DNA of 64,000 nucleotides, taken from assembly GCF_048773025.1 (NCBI RefSeq), contig NC_133555.1, positions 57,483,206 to 57,547,205 on the forward strand. Reading direction: 5' to 3'. The DNA comes from Camelus bactrianus (lineage: Eukaryota > Chordata > Mammalia > Artiodactyla > Camelidae). A program made the position numbers and the translations under genes. The notes under the pieces were generated by a model. It saw only the letters and a program-made list of their open reading frames with translations. It ran no database searches and had not been told where the DNA came from. This document shows, in pieces, positions 12,201-23,389 of the stretch. Position 1 is the first letter of the stretch; every line of letters starts with the position of its first letter.

Positions 12201-14290
12201 CAGGAGACACTTTTTCTCTGCTTTCTCAGTCTGTTTCCTAGTGCCGGTTTGAAGTACCTGCAGTTTTCAATGTAAATCCGAGTTGGAGCTTGTACCTCCC
12301 CATATATATGTATGGAATGGAGTTTGCAACTGAAAAGAAACTTTGTGTTCCCAACACGCTAGGTGAAGGACGGCTTTCACACAGACTTATCTCTCGGAAC
12401 TTAGCAAGTGGAGAGACGTTCGTTTATCTAGCACCGGGGGAACGGGTTGCAGGAGACACTTTTTCTCTGCTTTCTCAGTCTGTTTCCTAGTGCCGGTTTG
12501 AAGTTCCTGCAGTTTTCACTGTAAAACCGAGTTGGAGCTTGTACCTCCCCATATATATGTATGGAATGGGGTTTGCATCTGAAAAGAAACTTTGTGTTCC
12601 CAACAATCTAGGTGAAGGTCGGATTTCACACACACATTTCTCTCAGAACTGAGCAAGTGGAGAGACGTTCGTTCATCTAGGCCCAAGGGATCGGGTTGCA
12701 GGAGACACATTTTCCCTGCATTCTCAGTCTGTTTCCTAGTGCCGGTTTGAAGTTCCTGCAGTTTTCACACTAAAACCGAGTTGGAGCTAGTACCTCACCA
12801 TATATATGTATGGAATGGAGTTGGCAACTGAAAAGAAACTTTGTGTTCCCAACAAGCTAGGTGAAGGACGGCTTTCACACACACTTATCTCTCAGAACTG
12901 AGCAAGTGGAGAGACTTTCGTTCATCTAGCACCAAGGGAACGGGTTGCAGGAGACACTTTTTCTCTGCTTTCTCAGTCTGTTTCCTAGTGCCGGTTTGAA
13001 GTTCCTGCGGTTTTCACTGGATAACCGAGTTGGAACTAGTACCTCCCCATATATATGTATGGAATGGAGTTTGCAAATGAAAAGAAACTTTGTGTTCCCA
13101 ACAAGCTAGGTGAAGGACGGCTTTCAAACACATTTATCTCTCAGAACTGAGCAAGTGGAGAGACGTTCGTTCATCTAGCACCAAGGGAACGGGTTGCAGG
13201 ATACACTTTTTCTCTGCTTTCTTAGTCTGTTTCCTAGTGCCGGTTTGAAGTTCCTGCAGTTTTCACACTAAAACCGAGTTGTAGCTAGTACCACACCATA
13301 TATATTTATGGAATGGAGTTTGCAACAGAAAAGAAATTTTGTGTTCCCAACAATCTAGTTGAAGTACGGCTTTCACACACACTTATCTATCAGAAGTGAG
13401 CAAGTGGAGAGACGTTCGTTCATCTAGCACCAAGGGAACGGGTTGCAGGAGACACTTTTTCTCTGCTTTCTCAGTCTGATTCCTAGTGCCGTTTGAAGTT
13501 CCTGCAGTTTTCACTGTAAAACCGAGTTGGAGCTTGTACCTCCCCATATATATGAATGGAATGGAGTTTGCAACTGAAAAGAAACTTTGTGTTCCCAACA
13601 AGCAAGCTGAAGGACGGCTTTCACACACACTTAACTCTCAGAACGGAGCAAGTGGAGAGACGTTCGTTCATCTAGCACCAAGGGAACGGGTTGCAGGAGA
13701 CACTTTTTCTCTGCATTCTCAGTCTGTTTCCTAGTGCCGGTTTGAAGTTCCTGAAATTTTCACTGTAAAACCGTGTTGGAGCTTCTACCTCCCCATATAT
13801 ATGTATGGAATGGAGTTTGCATCTGAAAAGAAACTTTGTGTTCCCAACAATCTAGGTGAAGGACGGCTTTCACACACACATTTCTCTCAGAACTGAGCAA
13901 GTGGAGAGACGTTCGTTCATCTAGCACCAAGGGATCGGGTTGCAGGAGACACATTTTCCCTGCTTTCTCAGTCTGTTTCCTAGTGCCGGTTTGAAGTTCC
14001 TGCAGTTTTCACACTAAAACCGAGTTGGAGCTAGTACCTCACCATATATATGTATGGAATGGAGTTGGCAACTGAAAAGAAACTTTGTTTTCCCAACAAG
14101 TTAGGTGAAGGACGGCTTTCACACACACTTATCTCTCAGAACTGAGCAAGTGGAGAGACTTTCGTTCATCTAGCACCAAGGGAACGGGTTGCAGGAGACA
14201 CTTTTCCTCTGCTTTCTCAGTCTGTTTCCTAGTGCCGGTTTGTAGTTCCTGCAGTTTTCACTGGAAAACCGAGTTGGAACTAGTACCTCC

Positions 14291-14306
14291 CCATACATAT
14301 GTATGG
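14291..14306. other. Perfect 16-base palindrome CCATACATATGTATGG
   Basis: One substitution relative to the usual monomer (CCATATATATGTATGG) makes this site fully self-complementary over 16 bases. The ordinary version has a 10-base perfect core, CATATATATG. The same variant occurs at 16531-16546 because it lies inside the duplicated nine-monomer unit. Whether it forms a cruciform or binds a protein is unknown. Confidence 0.9.
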
Positions 14307-15182
14307 AATGGAGTTTGCAACTGAAAAGAAACTTTGTGTTCCCAACAAGCTAGGTGAAGGACGGCTTTCACACACACTTATCTCTCAGAACTGAGCAAGT
14401 GGAGAGACGTTCATTCATCTAGCACCAAGGGAACGAGTTGCAGGAGACACATTTTCCCTGCTTTCTCAGTATGTTTCCTAGTGCCGGTTTGAAGTTCCTG
14501 CAGTTTTCACTGTAAAACCGAGTTGGAGCTAGTACCTCACCATATATATGTATGGAATGGAGTTGGCAACTGAAAAGAAACTTTGTGTTCCCAACAAGCT
14601 AGGTGAAGGACGGCTTTCACACACACTTATATCTCAGAACTGAGCAATTGGAGAGACGTTCGTTCATCTAGAACCAAGGGAACGGGTTGAAGGGGACACA
14701 TTTTCCCTGCTTTCTCAGCCTGTTTCCTAGTGCCGGTTTGAAGTTCCTGTAGTTTTCACTCTAAAACCGAGTTGGAGCTAGTACCTCACCATATATATGT
14801 ATGGAATGGAGTTGGCAACTGAAAAGAAACTTTGTTTTCCCAACAAGCTAGGTGAAGGACGGCTTACACACACACTTATCTCTCAGAAGTGAGCAAGTGG
14901 AGAGACGTTCGTTCATCTAGCACCAAGGGAACGGGTTGCAGGAGACACTTTTTCTCTGCTTTCTCAGTCTGTTTCCTAGTGCCGGTTTGAAGTTCCTGCA
15001 GTTTTCACTGTAAAACAGAGTTGGAGCTTGTACCTCCCCTTATATATGTATGGAATGGAGTTTGCAACTGAAAAGAAACTTTGTGTTCCCAACAAGCTAG
15101 GTGAAGGACGGCTTTCACACACACTTATCTCTCAGAACTGAGCAAGTGGAGAGACGTTCGTTCATCTAGCACCGGGGGAACG

Positions 15183-15431
15183 GGTTGCAGGAGACACTTT
15201 TTCTCTGCTTTCTCAGGCTGTTTCCTAGTGCCGGTTTGAAGTTCCTGCAGTTTTCACTGTAAAACCGAGTTGGAGCTTCTACCTCCCCATATATATGTAT
15301 GGAATGGTGTTTGCAACTGAAAAGAAACTTTGTGTTCCCAACAATCTAGCTGAAGAACGGCTTTCACACACACATATCTCTCAGAACTGAGCAAGTGGAG
15401 AGACGTTCGTTCATCTAGCACCGGTGGAACA
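15183..15431 (+). repeat. Chimeric monomer: type B start, type K end
   Basis: The left two-thirds has type B variants (GCTTCTACC, GGTGTTTGC, CAATCTAGCTGAAG). The right end has type K variants (CACATATCTCTCAGAACTGAG followed by the CACCGGTGG junction). The switch lies near 15375-15385. This is what an unequal exchange within or between repeat units leaves behind. The same chimera is found at 17423-17671 as part of the nine-monomer duplication, so the exchange predates that duplication. Confidence 0.78.
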
Positions 15432-16530
15432 GGTTGCAGGAGACACTTTTTCTCTGCTTTCTCAGTCTGTTTCTTAGTGCCTGTTTGAAGTTCCTGCAGT
15501 TTTCACTGTAAAACCGAGTTGGTGCTTGTACCTCCCCATATATATGTATGGAATTTTGTTAGCAACTGAAATGAAACTTTGTGTTCCCAACAAGCTAGTT
15601 GAAGGACGGCTTTCACACACACTTATCTCTCGGAAATGAGCAAGTGGAGAGACGTTCGTTCATCTAGCACCAAGGGAACGGGTTGCAGGGAAACTTTTTC
15701 TCTGCTTTCTCAGTCTGTTTCCTAGTGCCGGTTTGAAGTTCCTGCAGTTTTCACTGGAAAACCGAGTTGGAGCTAGTACCTCCCCATATATATGTATGGA
15801 ATGGAGTTTGCAACTGAAAAGAAACTTTGTGTTCCCAACAAGCTAGGTGAAGGACGGCTTTCACACACACTTATCTCTCGGAACTGAGCAAGTGGAGAGA
15901 CGTTCGTTCATCTAGCACCGGGGGAACGGGTTGCAGGAGACACTTTTTCTCTGCTTTCTCAGTCTGTTTCCTAGTGCCGGTTTGAAGTTCCTGCAGTTTT
16001 CACTGTAAAACCGTGTTGGAGCTTCTACCTCCCCATATATATGTATGGAATGGAGTTTGCATCTGAAAAGAAACTTTGTGTTCCCAACAATCTAGGTGAA
16101 GGACGGCTTTCACACACACATTTCTCTCAGAACTGAGCAAGTGGAGAGACGTTCGTTCATCTAGCACCAAGGGATCGGGTTGCAGGGGACACATTTTCCC
16201 TGCTTTCTCAGTCTGTTTCCTAGTGCCGGTTTGAAGTTCCTGCAGTTTTCACACTAAAATCGAGTTGGAGCTAGTACCTCACCATATATATGTATGGAAT
16301 GGAGTTTGCAACTGAAAATAAACTTTGTGTTCCCTACAAGCTAGGTAAAGGACGGCTTTCACACACACTTATCTCTCAGAACTGAGCAAGTGGAGAGACT
16401 TTCGTTCATCTAGCACCAAGGGAACGGGTTGCAGGAGACACTTTTTCTCTGCTTTCTCAGTCTGTTTCCTAGTGCCGGTTTGAAGTTCCTGCAGTTTTCA
16501 CTGGAAAACCGAGTTGGAACTAGTACCTCC

Positions 16531-16546
16531 CCATACATATGTATGG
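16531..16546. other. Perfect 16-base palindrome, second copy
   Basis: Identical to the site at 14291-14306, displaced by exactly 2240 bp, and carried along by the nine-monomer duplication. I noticed no other instance in the window. Confidence 0.9.
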
Positions 16547-17422
16547 AATGGAGTTTGCAACTGAAAAGAAACTTTGTGTTCCCAACAAGCTAGGTGAAGG
16601 ACGGCTTTCACACACACTTATCTCTCAGAACTGAGCAAGTGGAGAGACGTTCATTCATCTAGCACCAAGGGAACGAGTTGCAGGATACACATTTTCCCTG
16701 CTTTCTCAGTATGTTTCCTAGTGCCGGTTTGAAGTTCCTGCAGTTTTCACTGTAAAACCGAGTTGGAGCTAGTACCTCACCATATATATGTATGGAATGG
16801 AGTTGGCAACTGAAAAGAAACTTTGTGTTCCCAACAAGCTAGGTGAAGGACGGCTTTCACACACACTTATATCTCAGAACTGAGCAATTGGAGAGACGTT
16901 CGTTCATCTAGAACCAAGGGAACGGGTTGAAGGGGACACATTTTCCCTGCTTTCTCAGCCTGTTTCCTAGTGCCGGTTTGAAGTTCCTGTAGTTTTCACT
17001 CTAAAACCGAGTTGGAGCTAGTACCTCACCATATATATGTATGGAATGGAGTTGGCAACTGAAAAGAAACTTTGTTTTCCCAACAAGCTAGGTGAAGGAC
17101 GGCTTACACACACACTTATCTCTCAGAAGTGAGCAAGTGGAGAGACGTTCGTTCATCTAGCACCAAGGGAACGGGTTGCAGGAGACACTTTTTCTCTGCT
17201 TTCTCAGTCTGTTTCCTAGTGCCGGTTTGAAGTTCCTGCAGTTTTCACTGTAAAACAGAGTTGGAGCTTGTACCTCCCCTTATATATGTATGGAATGGAG
17301 TTTGCAACTGAAAAGAAACTTTGTGTTCCCAACAAGCTTGGTGAAGGACGGCTTTCACACACACTTATCTCTCAGAACTGAGCAAGTGGAGAGACGTTCG
17401 TTCATCTAGCACCGGGGGAACG

Positions 17423-17671
17423 GGTTGCAGGAGACACTTTTTCTCTGCTTTCTCAGGCTGTTTCCTAGTGCCGGTTTGAAGTTCCTGCAGTTTTCACTGT
17501 AAAACCGAGTTGGAGCTTCTACCTCCCCATATATATGTATGGAATGGTGTTTGCAACTGAAAAGAAACTTTGTGTTCCCAACAATCTAGCTGAAGAACGT
17601 CTTTCACACACACATATCTTTCAGAACTGAGCAAGTGGAGAGACGTTCGTTCATCTAGCACCGGTGGAACA
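17423..17671 (+). repeat. Chimeric B/K monomer, duplicated copy
   Basis: The 2240-bp-offset counterpart of 15183-15431, with the same switch point and the same ACCGGT junction. It differs by CGTCTTTCAC and ATCTTTCAG, changes that must be later than the duplication. Confidence 0.75.
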
Positions 17672-18139
17672 GGTTGCAGGAGACACTTTTTCTCTGCTTT
17701 CTCAGTCTGTTTCTTAGTGCCTGTTTGAAGTTCCTGCAGTTTTCACTGTAAAACCGAGTTGGTGCTTGTACCTCCCCATATATATGTATGGAATTTTGTT
17801 AGCAACTGAAATGAAACTTTGTGTTCCCAACAAGCTAGTTGAAGGACGGCTTTCACACACACTTATCTCTCGGAAATGAGCAAGTGGAGAGAAGTTCGTT
17901 CATCTAGCACCAAGGGAACGGGTTGCAGGGAAACTTTTTCTCTGCTTTCTCAGTCTGTTTCCTAGTGCCGGTTTGAAGTTCCTGCAGTTTTCACTGGAAA
18001 ACCGAGTTGGAGCTAGTACCTCCCCATATATATGTATGGAATGGAGTTTGCAACTGAAAAGAAACTTTTTGTTCCCAACAAGCTAGGTGAAGGACGGCTT
18101 TCACACACACTTATCTCTCAGAACTGAGCAAGTGGAGAG

Positions 18140-20510
18140 ACGTTCGTTCATCTAGCACAAAGGGAACGTGTTGCAGGAGACACTTTTTCTCTGCTTTCTC
18201 AGTCTGTTTCCTAGTGCCGGTTTGAAGTTTCTGCAGTTTTCACTGGAAAACCGAGTTGGAACTAGTACCTCCCCATATATATGTATGGAATGGAGTTTGC
18301 AACTGAAAAGAAACTTTTTGTTCCCAACAAGCTAGGTGAAGTACGGCTTTCACACACACTTATCTCTCAGAATTGAGCAATTGGAGAGACGTTCGTTCAT
18401 CTAGCACCAAGGGAACGGGTTGCAGGATACACTTTTTCTCTGCTTTCTCAGTCTGTTTCCTAGTGCCGGTTTGAAGTTCCTGCAGTTTTCACTGTAAAAC
18501 CGAGTTGGAGCTAGTTCCTCCCCATATATATATATGGAATGGAGTTTGCAACTGAAAAGAAACTTTGTGTTCCCAACAAGCTAGTTGAAGGACGGCTTTC
18601 ACACACACTTATCTCTCGGAACTGAGCAAGTGGAGAGACGTTCGTTCATCTAGCACCAAGGGAACGGGTTGCAGGATACACTTTTTCTCTGCTTTCTCAG
18701 TCTGATTCCTAGTGCCGGTTTGAAGTTCCTGCAGTTTTCACACTAAAACCGAGTTGGAGCTAGTACCTCACCATATATATGTATGGAATGGAGTTTGCAA
18801 CTGAAAAGAAACTTTGTGTTCCCAAAAAGCTAGGTGAAGGACGGCTTTCACACACACTTATCTCTCAGAACTGAGCAAGTGGAAAGACTTCCGTTCATCT
18901 AGCACCAAGGGAACGGGTTGCAGGAGACACTTTTTCTCTGCTTTCTCAGTCTGTTTCCTAGTGCCGGTTTGAAGTTCCTGCAGTTTTCACTGGAAAACCG
19001 AGTTGGAACTAGTACCTCCCCATATATATGTATGGAATGGAGTTTGCAACTGAAAAGAAACTTTGTGTTCCCAACAAGCTAGGTGAAGGACGGCTTTCAC
19101 ACACACTTATCTCTCAGAACTGAGCAAGTGGAGAGACGTTCATTCATCTAGCACCAAGTGAACTGGTTGCAGGAGACACATTTTCCCTGCTTTCTCAGTC
19201 TGTTTCCTAGTGCCGGTTTGAAGTTCCTGCAGTTTTCACTGTAAAATCGAGTTGGAGCTAGTACCTCCCCATATATATTTATGGAATGGAGTTTGCAACT
19301 GAAAAGAAACTTTGTGTTCCCAACAAGCTAGTTGAAGGACGGCTTTCACACACACTTATCTCTCAGAACTTAGCAAGTGGAGAGACGTTCGATTATCTAG
19401 CACCAAGGGAACGGGTTGCAGTAGACACTTGTTCTCTGCTTTCTCAGTCTGATTCCTAGTGCCGTTTTGAAGTTCCGGCAGTTTTCACTGTAAAACCGAG
19501 TTGGAGCTTGTACCTCCCCATATATATGAATCGAATGGAGTTTGCAACTGAAAAGAAACTTTGTGTTCCCAACAAGTAAGCTGAAGGACGGCTTTCACAC
19601 ACACTTATCTCTCAGAACGGAGCAAGTGGAGAGACGTTCGTTCATCTAGCACCAAGGGAACGGGTTGCAGGAGAAACTTTTTCTCTGCTTTCTCAGTCTG
19701 TTTCCTAGTGCCGGTTTGAAGTTCCTGCAGTTTACACTGGAAAACCGAGTTGGAGCTAGTACCTCCCCATATATATGTATGGAATGTAGTTTGCAACTGA
19801 AAAGAAACTTTGTTTTCCCAGCAAGCTAGGTGAAGGACGGCTTTCACACACACATATCTCTCAGAACTGAGCAAGTGGAGAGACGTTCGTTCATCTAGCA
19901 CCAAGGGAACGGGTTGCATGAGACACAATTTCTATGCTTTCTCAGTCTGTTTCCTAGTGCCGGTTTGAAGTTCCTGCAGTTTTCACTGTAAAACCGATTT
20001 GGAGCTAGTACCTCCCCATATATATTTATGGAATGGAATTTGCAACTGAAAAGAAACTTTGTGTTCCCAACAACCTAGGTGAAGGACGGCTTCACACACA
20101 CTTATCTCTCAGAACGGAGCAAGTGGAGAGACGTTCGTTCAACTAGCACCAAGGGAACGGGTTGCAGGAGAAACATTTTCTCTGCTTTCTCAGTCTGTTT
20201 CCTAGTGCCGGTTTGAAGTTCCTGCAGTTTTCACTGGAAAACCGAGTTGGAGCTAGTACCTCCCCATATATATGTATGGAATGGAGTTTGCAACTGAAAA
20301 GAAACTTTGTGTTCCCAACAAGCTAGGTGAAGGACGGCTTTCACACACACTTATCTCTCAGAACTGAGCAAGTGGAGAGACGTTCGTTCATCTAGCACCA
20401 AGGGAACGGGTTGCAGGGGACACATTTTCCCTGCTTTCTCAGCCTGTTTCCTAGTGCCGGTTTGAAGTTCCTGTAGTTTTCACTCTAAAACCGAGTTGGA
20501 GCTAGTACCT
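18140..20510 (+). repeat. Satellite stretch with no long copy noticed
   Basis: About nine to ten monomers of domain II type. Markers include two TTGGAACTAGTACC monomers (about 18267 and 19010), one CACACTAAAACC (18747), the TATGAATCGAATGG monomer near 19525, and an unusual TATATATATATGG where the usual GTATGG is altered near 18527-18540. An antisense open frame of 107 codons at 19605-19928 spans more than one monomer because of local indels; its sequence is that of the satellite and I do not regard it as a gene. Confidence 0.7.
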
Positions 20511-21080
20511 CACCATATATATGTATGGAATGGAGTTGGCAACTGAAAAGAAACTTTGTGTTCCCAACAAGCTAGTTGAAGGACGGCTTTCACACACACT
20601 TATCTCTCAGAACTGAGCAAGTGGAGAGACGTTCGTTCATCTAGCACCAAGGGAACGGGTTGCAGGAGACACTTTTTCTCTGCTTTCTCAGTCTGTTTCC
20701 TAGTGCCGGTTTGACGTTCCTGCAGTTTTCACTGTAAAACCGAGTTGGAGCTAGTACCTCCCCATATATATGTATGGAATGGAGTTTGCAACTGAAAAGA
20801 TACTTTGTGTTCCCAAAAAGCGAGGTGAAGTACGGCTTTCACACACACATATCTCTCAGAACTGAGCAAGTGGAGAGACGTTCGTTCATCTAGCACCAAG
20901 GGAACGGGTTGCAGGAGACACAATTTCTCTGCTTTCTCAGTCTGTTTCCTAGTGCCGGTTTGAAGTTCCTGCAGTTTTCACTGTAAAACCGAGTTGGAGC
21001 TAGTACCTCCCCATATATATTTATGGAATGGAGTTTGCAACTGAAAAGAAACTTTGTGTTCCCAACAAGCTAGGTGAATG
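20510..21080 (+). repeat. Three-monomer-offset duplication, copy 1
   Basis: This segment repeats at 21257-21827 with an offset of 747 bp (three monomers). Rare shared variants are GAAAAGATACTTTG, CCCAAAAAGCGAGGTG and GAAGTACGG. The copies diverge at about 21080, where GTGAATGACGG here stands against GTGAAGGACGG in the other copy. Confidence 0.82.
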
Positions 21081-21256
21081 ACGGCTTTCACACACACTTA
21101 TCTCTCAGAACTGAGCAAGTGGAGAGACGTTCTTTCATCTAGCACCAAGGGAACGGGTTGCAGGGGACACATTTTCCCTGATTTCTCAGCCTGTTTCCTA
21201 GTGCCGGTTTGAAGTTCCTGCAGTTTTCACTCTAAAACCGAGTTGGAGCTAGTACC

Positions 21257-21827
21257 ACACCATATATATGTATGGAATGGAGTTGGCAACTGAAAAGAAA
21301 CTTTGTGTTCCCAACAAGCTAGTTGAAGGACGGCTTTCACACACACTTATCTCTCAGAACTGAGCAAGTGGAGAGACGTTCGTTCATCTAGCACCAAGGG
21401 AACGGGTTGCAGGAGACACTTTTTCTCTGCTTTCTCAGTCTGTTTCCTAGTGCCGGTTTGACGTTCCTGCAGTTTTCACTGTAAAACCGAGTTGGAGCTA
21501 GTACCTCCCCATATATATGTATGGAATGGAGTTTGCAACTGAAAAGATACTTTGTGTTCCCAAAAAGCGAGGTGAAGTACGGCTTTCACACACACATATC
21601 TCTCAGAACTGAGCAAGTGGAGAGACGTTCGTTCATCTAGCACCAAGGGAACGGGTTGCAGGAGACACAATTTCTCTGCTTTCTCAGTCTGTTTCCTAGT
21701 GCCGGTTTGAACTTCCTGCAGTTTTCACTGTAAAACCGAGTTGGAGCTAGTACCTCCCCATATATATTTATGGAATGGAGTTTGCAACTGAAAAGAAACT
21801 TTGTGTTCCCAACAAGCTAGGTGAAGG
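21257..21827 (+). repeat. Three-monomer-offset duplication, copy 2
   Basis: This is the partner of 20510-21080. One difference near 21715 (GAACTTCC for GAAGTTCC) shows slight later change. The preceding monomer has CTAGTACCACACC, which is also seen near 1342 in domain I, so parts of domain I sequence reappear here. Confidence 0.8.
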
Positions 21828-22239
21828 ACGGCTTCACACACACTTATCTCTCAGAACGGAGCAAGTGGAGAGACGTTCGTTCATCTAGCACCAAGGGAAC
21901 AGGTTGCAGGAGAAACAATTTCTCTGCTTTCTCAGTCTGTTTCCTAGTGCCGGTTTGAAGTTCCTGCAATTTTCACTGGAAAACCGAGTTGGAGCTAGTA
22001 CCTCCCCATATATATGTATGGAATGGAGTTTACAAATGAAAAGAAACTTTGTGTTCCCAACAAGCTAGGTGAAGGACGGCTTTCACACACACTTATCTCT
22101 CAGAACTGAGCAAGTGGAGAGACGTTCGTTCATCTAGCACCAAGGGAACGGGTTGCAGGAGACACTTTTTCTCTGCTTTCTCAGTCTGTTTCCTAGTGCC
22201 GGTTTGAAGTTCCTGCAGTTTTCACTGTAAAAGCGAGTT

Positions 22240-23130
22240 GGAGCTTGTACCTCCCCTTATATATGTATGGATTGGAGTTTGCAACTGAAAAGACACATTG
22301 TGTTCCCAACAAGCTAGGTGAAGGACGGCTTTCACACACACTTATCTCTCAGAACTGAGCAAGTGGAGAGACGTTCGTTCATCTAGCACCAAGGGAACGG
22401 GTTGCAGGAGTCACTTTTTCTCTGCTTTCTCAGGCTGTTTCCTAGTGCCGGTTTGAAGTTCCTGCAGTTTTCACTGTAAAACCGAGTTGGAGCTTCTACC
22501 TCCCCATATATATGTATGGAATGGTGTTTGCAACTGAAAAGAAACTTTGTGTTCCCAACAAGCTAGCTGAAGAACGGCTTTCACACACACATTTCTCTCA
22601 GATCTGAGCAAGTGGAGAGACCTTCTTTCATCTAGTACCAAGGGAACGGGTTGCAGGGGACACATTTTCCCTGATTTCTCAGCCTGTTTCCTAGTGCCGG
22701 TTTGAAGTTCCTGCAGTTTTCACTCTAAAACCGAGTTGGAGCTAGTACCTCACCATATATATGTATGGAATGGAGTTGGCAACTGAAAAGAAACTTTTTG
22801 TTCCCAACAAGCTAGTTGAAGGACGGCTTTCACACACACTTATCTCTCAGAACTGAGCAAGTAGAGAGACGTTCGTTCATCTAGCACCAAGGGAACGGGT
22901 TGCAGGAGACACTTTTTCTCTGCTTTCTCAGTCTTTTTTCTAGTGCCGGTTTGACGTTCCTGCAGTTTTCACTGTAAAACCGAGTTGGAGCTAGTACCTC
23001 CCCATATATATGTATGGAATGGAGTTTGCAACTGAAAAGAAACTTTGTGTTCCCAACAAGCTAGGTGAAGGACGGCTTTCACACACACATATCTCTCAGA
23101 ACTGAGCAAGTGGAGAGACGTTCGTTCATC
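22240..23130 (+). repeat. 1990-bp-offset duplication, copy 1
   Basis: About 3.6 monomers recur at 24230-25120 with an offset of 1990 bp (eight monomers). Shared markers are GTATGGATTGGAG in a P-like monomer (22266 and 24256), GGAGTCAC, and a B variant with AACAAGCTAGCTGAAGA in place of the usual AACAATC. Type B monomers reappear here after an absence of nearly 14 kb, so this is the left edge of a second cassette-rich domain. Confidence 0.82.
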
Positions 23131-23389
23131 TAGCACCAAGGGAACGGGTTGCAGGACACACAATTTCTCTGCTTTCTCAGTCTGTTTCCTAGTGCCGGTT
23201 TGAAGTTCCTGCAGTTTTCACTGTAAAACCGTGTTGGAGCTAGTACCTCCCCATATATATTTATGGAATGGGGTTTGCAACTGAAAAGAAACTTTGTGTT
23301 CCCAACAAGCTAGTTGAAGGACGGCTTTCACACACACTTATCTCTCAGAACTGAGCAAGTGGAGAGACGTTCGTTCATCTAGCACCAAG

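Larger units (their letters stand above)
13755..15900 (+). repeat. Nine-monomer higher-order unit, copy 1
   Basis: This segment is followed directly by a second copy at 15995-18140, with a constant offset of 2240 bp (nine monomers). Diagnostic shared variants are CCGTGTTGGAGC, the CCATACATATGTATGG palindrome, CTCAGTATGTTTCC, TTATATCTCAG, GGTTGAAGGGG and GAATTTTGTTAGC. The unit includes T, P and a chimeric B-like monomer. The two copies differ at only a few sites, for example TTTTCCCAACAAGTTAGG here against GTTCCCTACAAGCTAGG there. Confidence 0.88.
15995..18140 (+). repeat. Nine-monomer higher-order unit, copy 2
   Basis: This is the adjacent downstream copy of 13755-15900. The match fades at about 18119-18145, where TCTCAGAACTG and CACAAAGGG replace TCTCGGAACTG and CACCGGGG of copy 1, so the second copy ends slightly short of a full 2240 bp or grades into the next segment. 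A two-copy 9-mer is the clearest true higher-order repeat in the window. Confidence 0.88.
9210..22400 (+). repeat. Subtype domain II, without complete type B monomers
   Basis: About 53 monomers with a different variant repertoire. Domain-specific markers include TTGGAACTAGTACC (near 10045, 11040, 13030, 14275, 16515, 18267, 19010) and CACACTAAAA (near 9780, 12770, 13264, 14010, 16253, 18747). The type B palindrome is missing throughout; only two half-B chimeras occur (near 15183 and 17423). Local duplications inside it are 8940-9330 with 10433-10820 (offset 1494) and 9900-10200 with 10895-11200 (offset 995). A monomer with TATGAATCGAATGG recurs near 11561 and 19525. Nothing non-satellite is visible. 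Confidence 0.75.
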
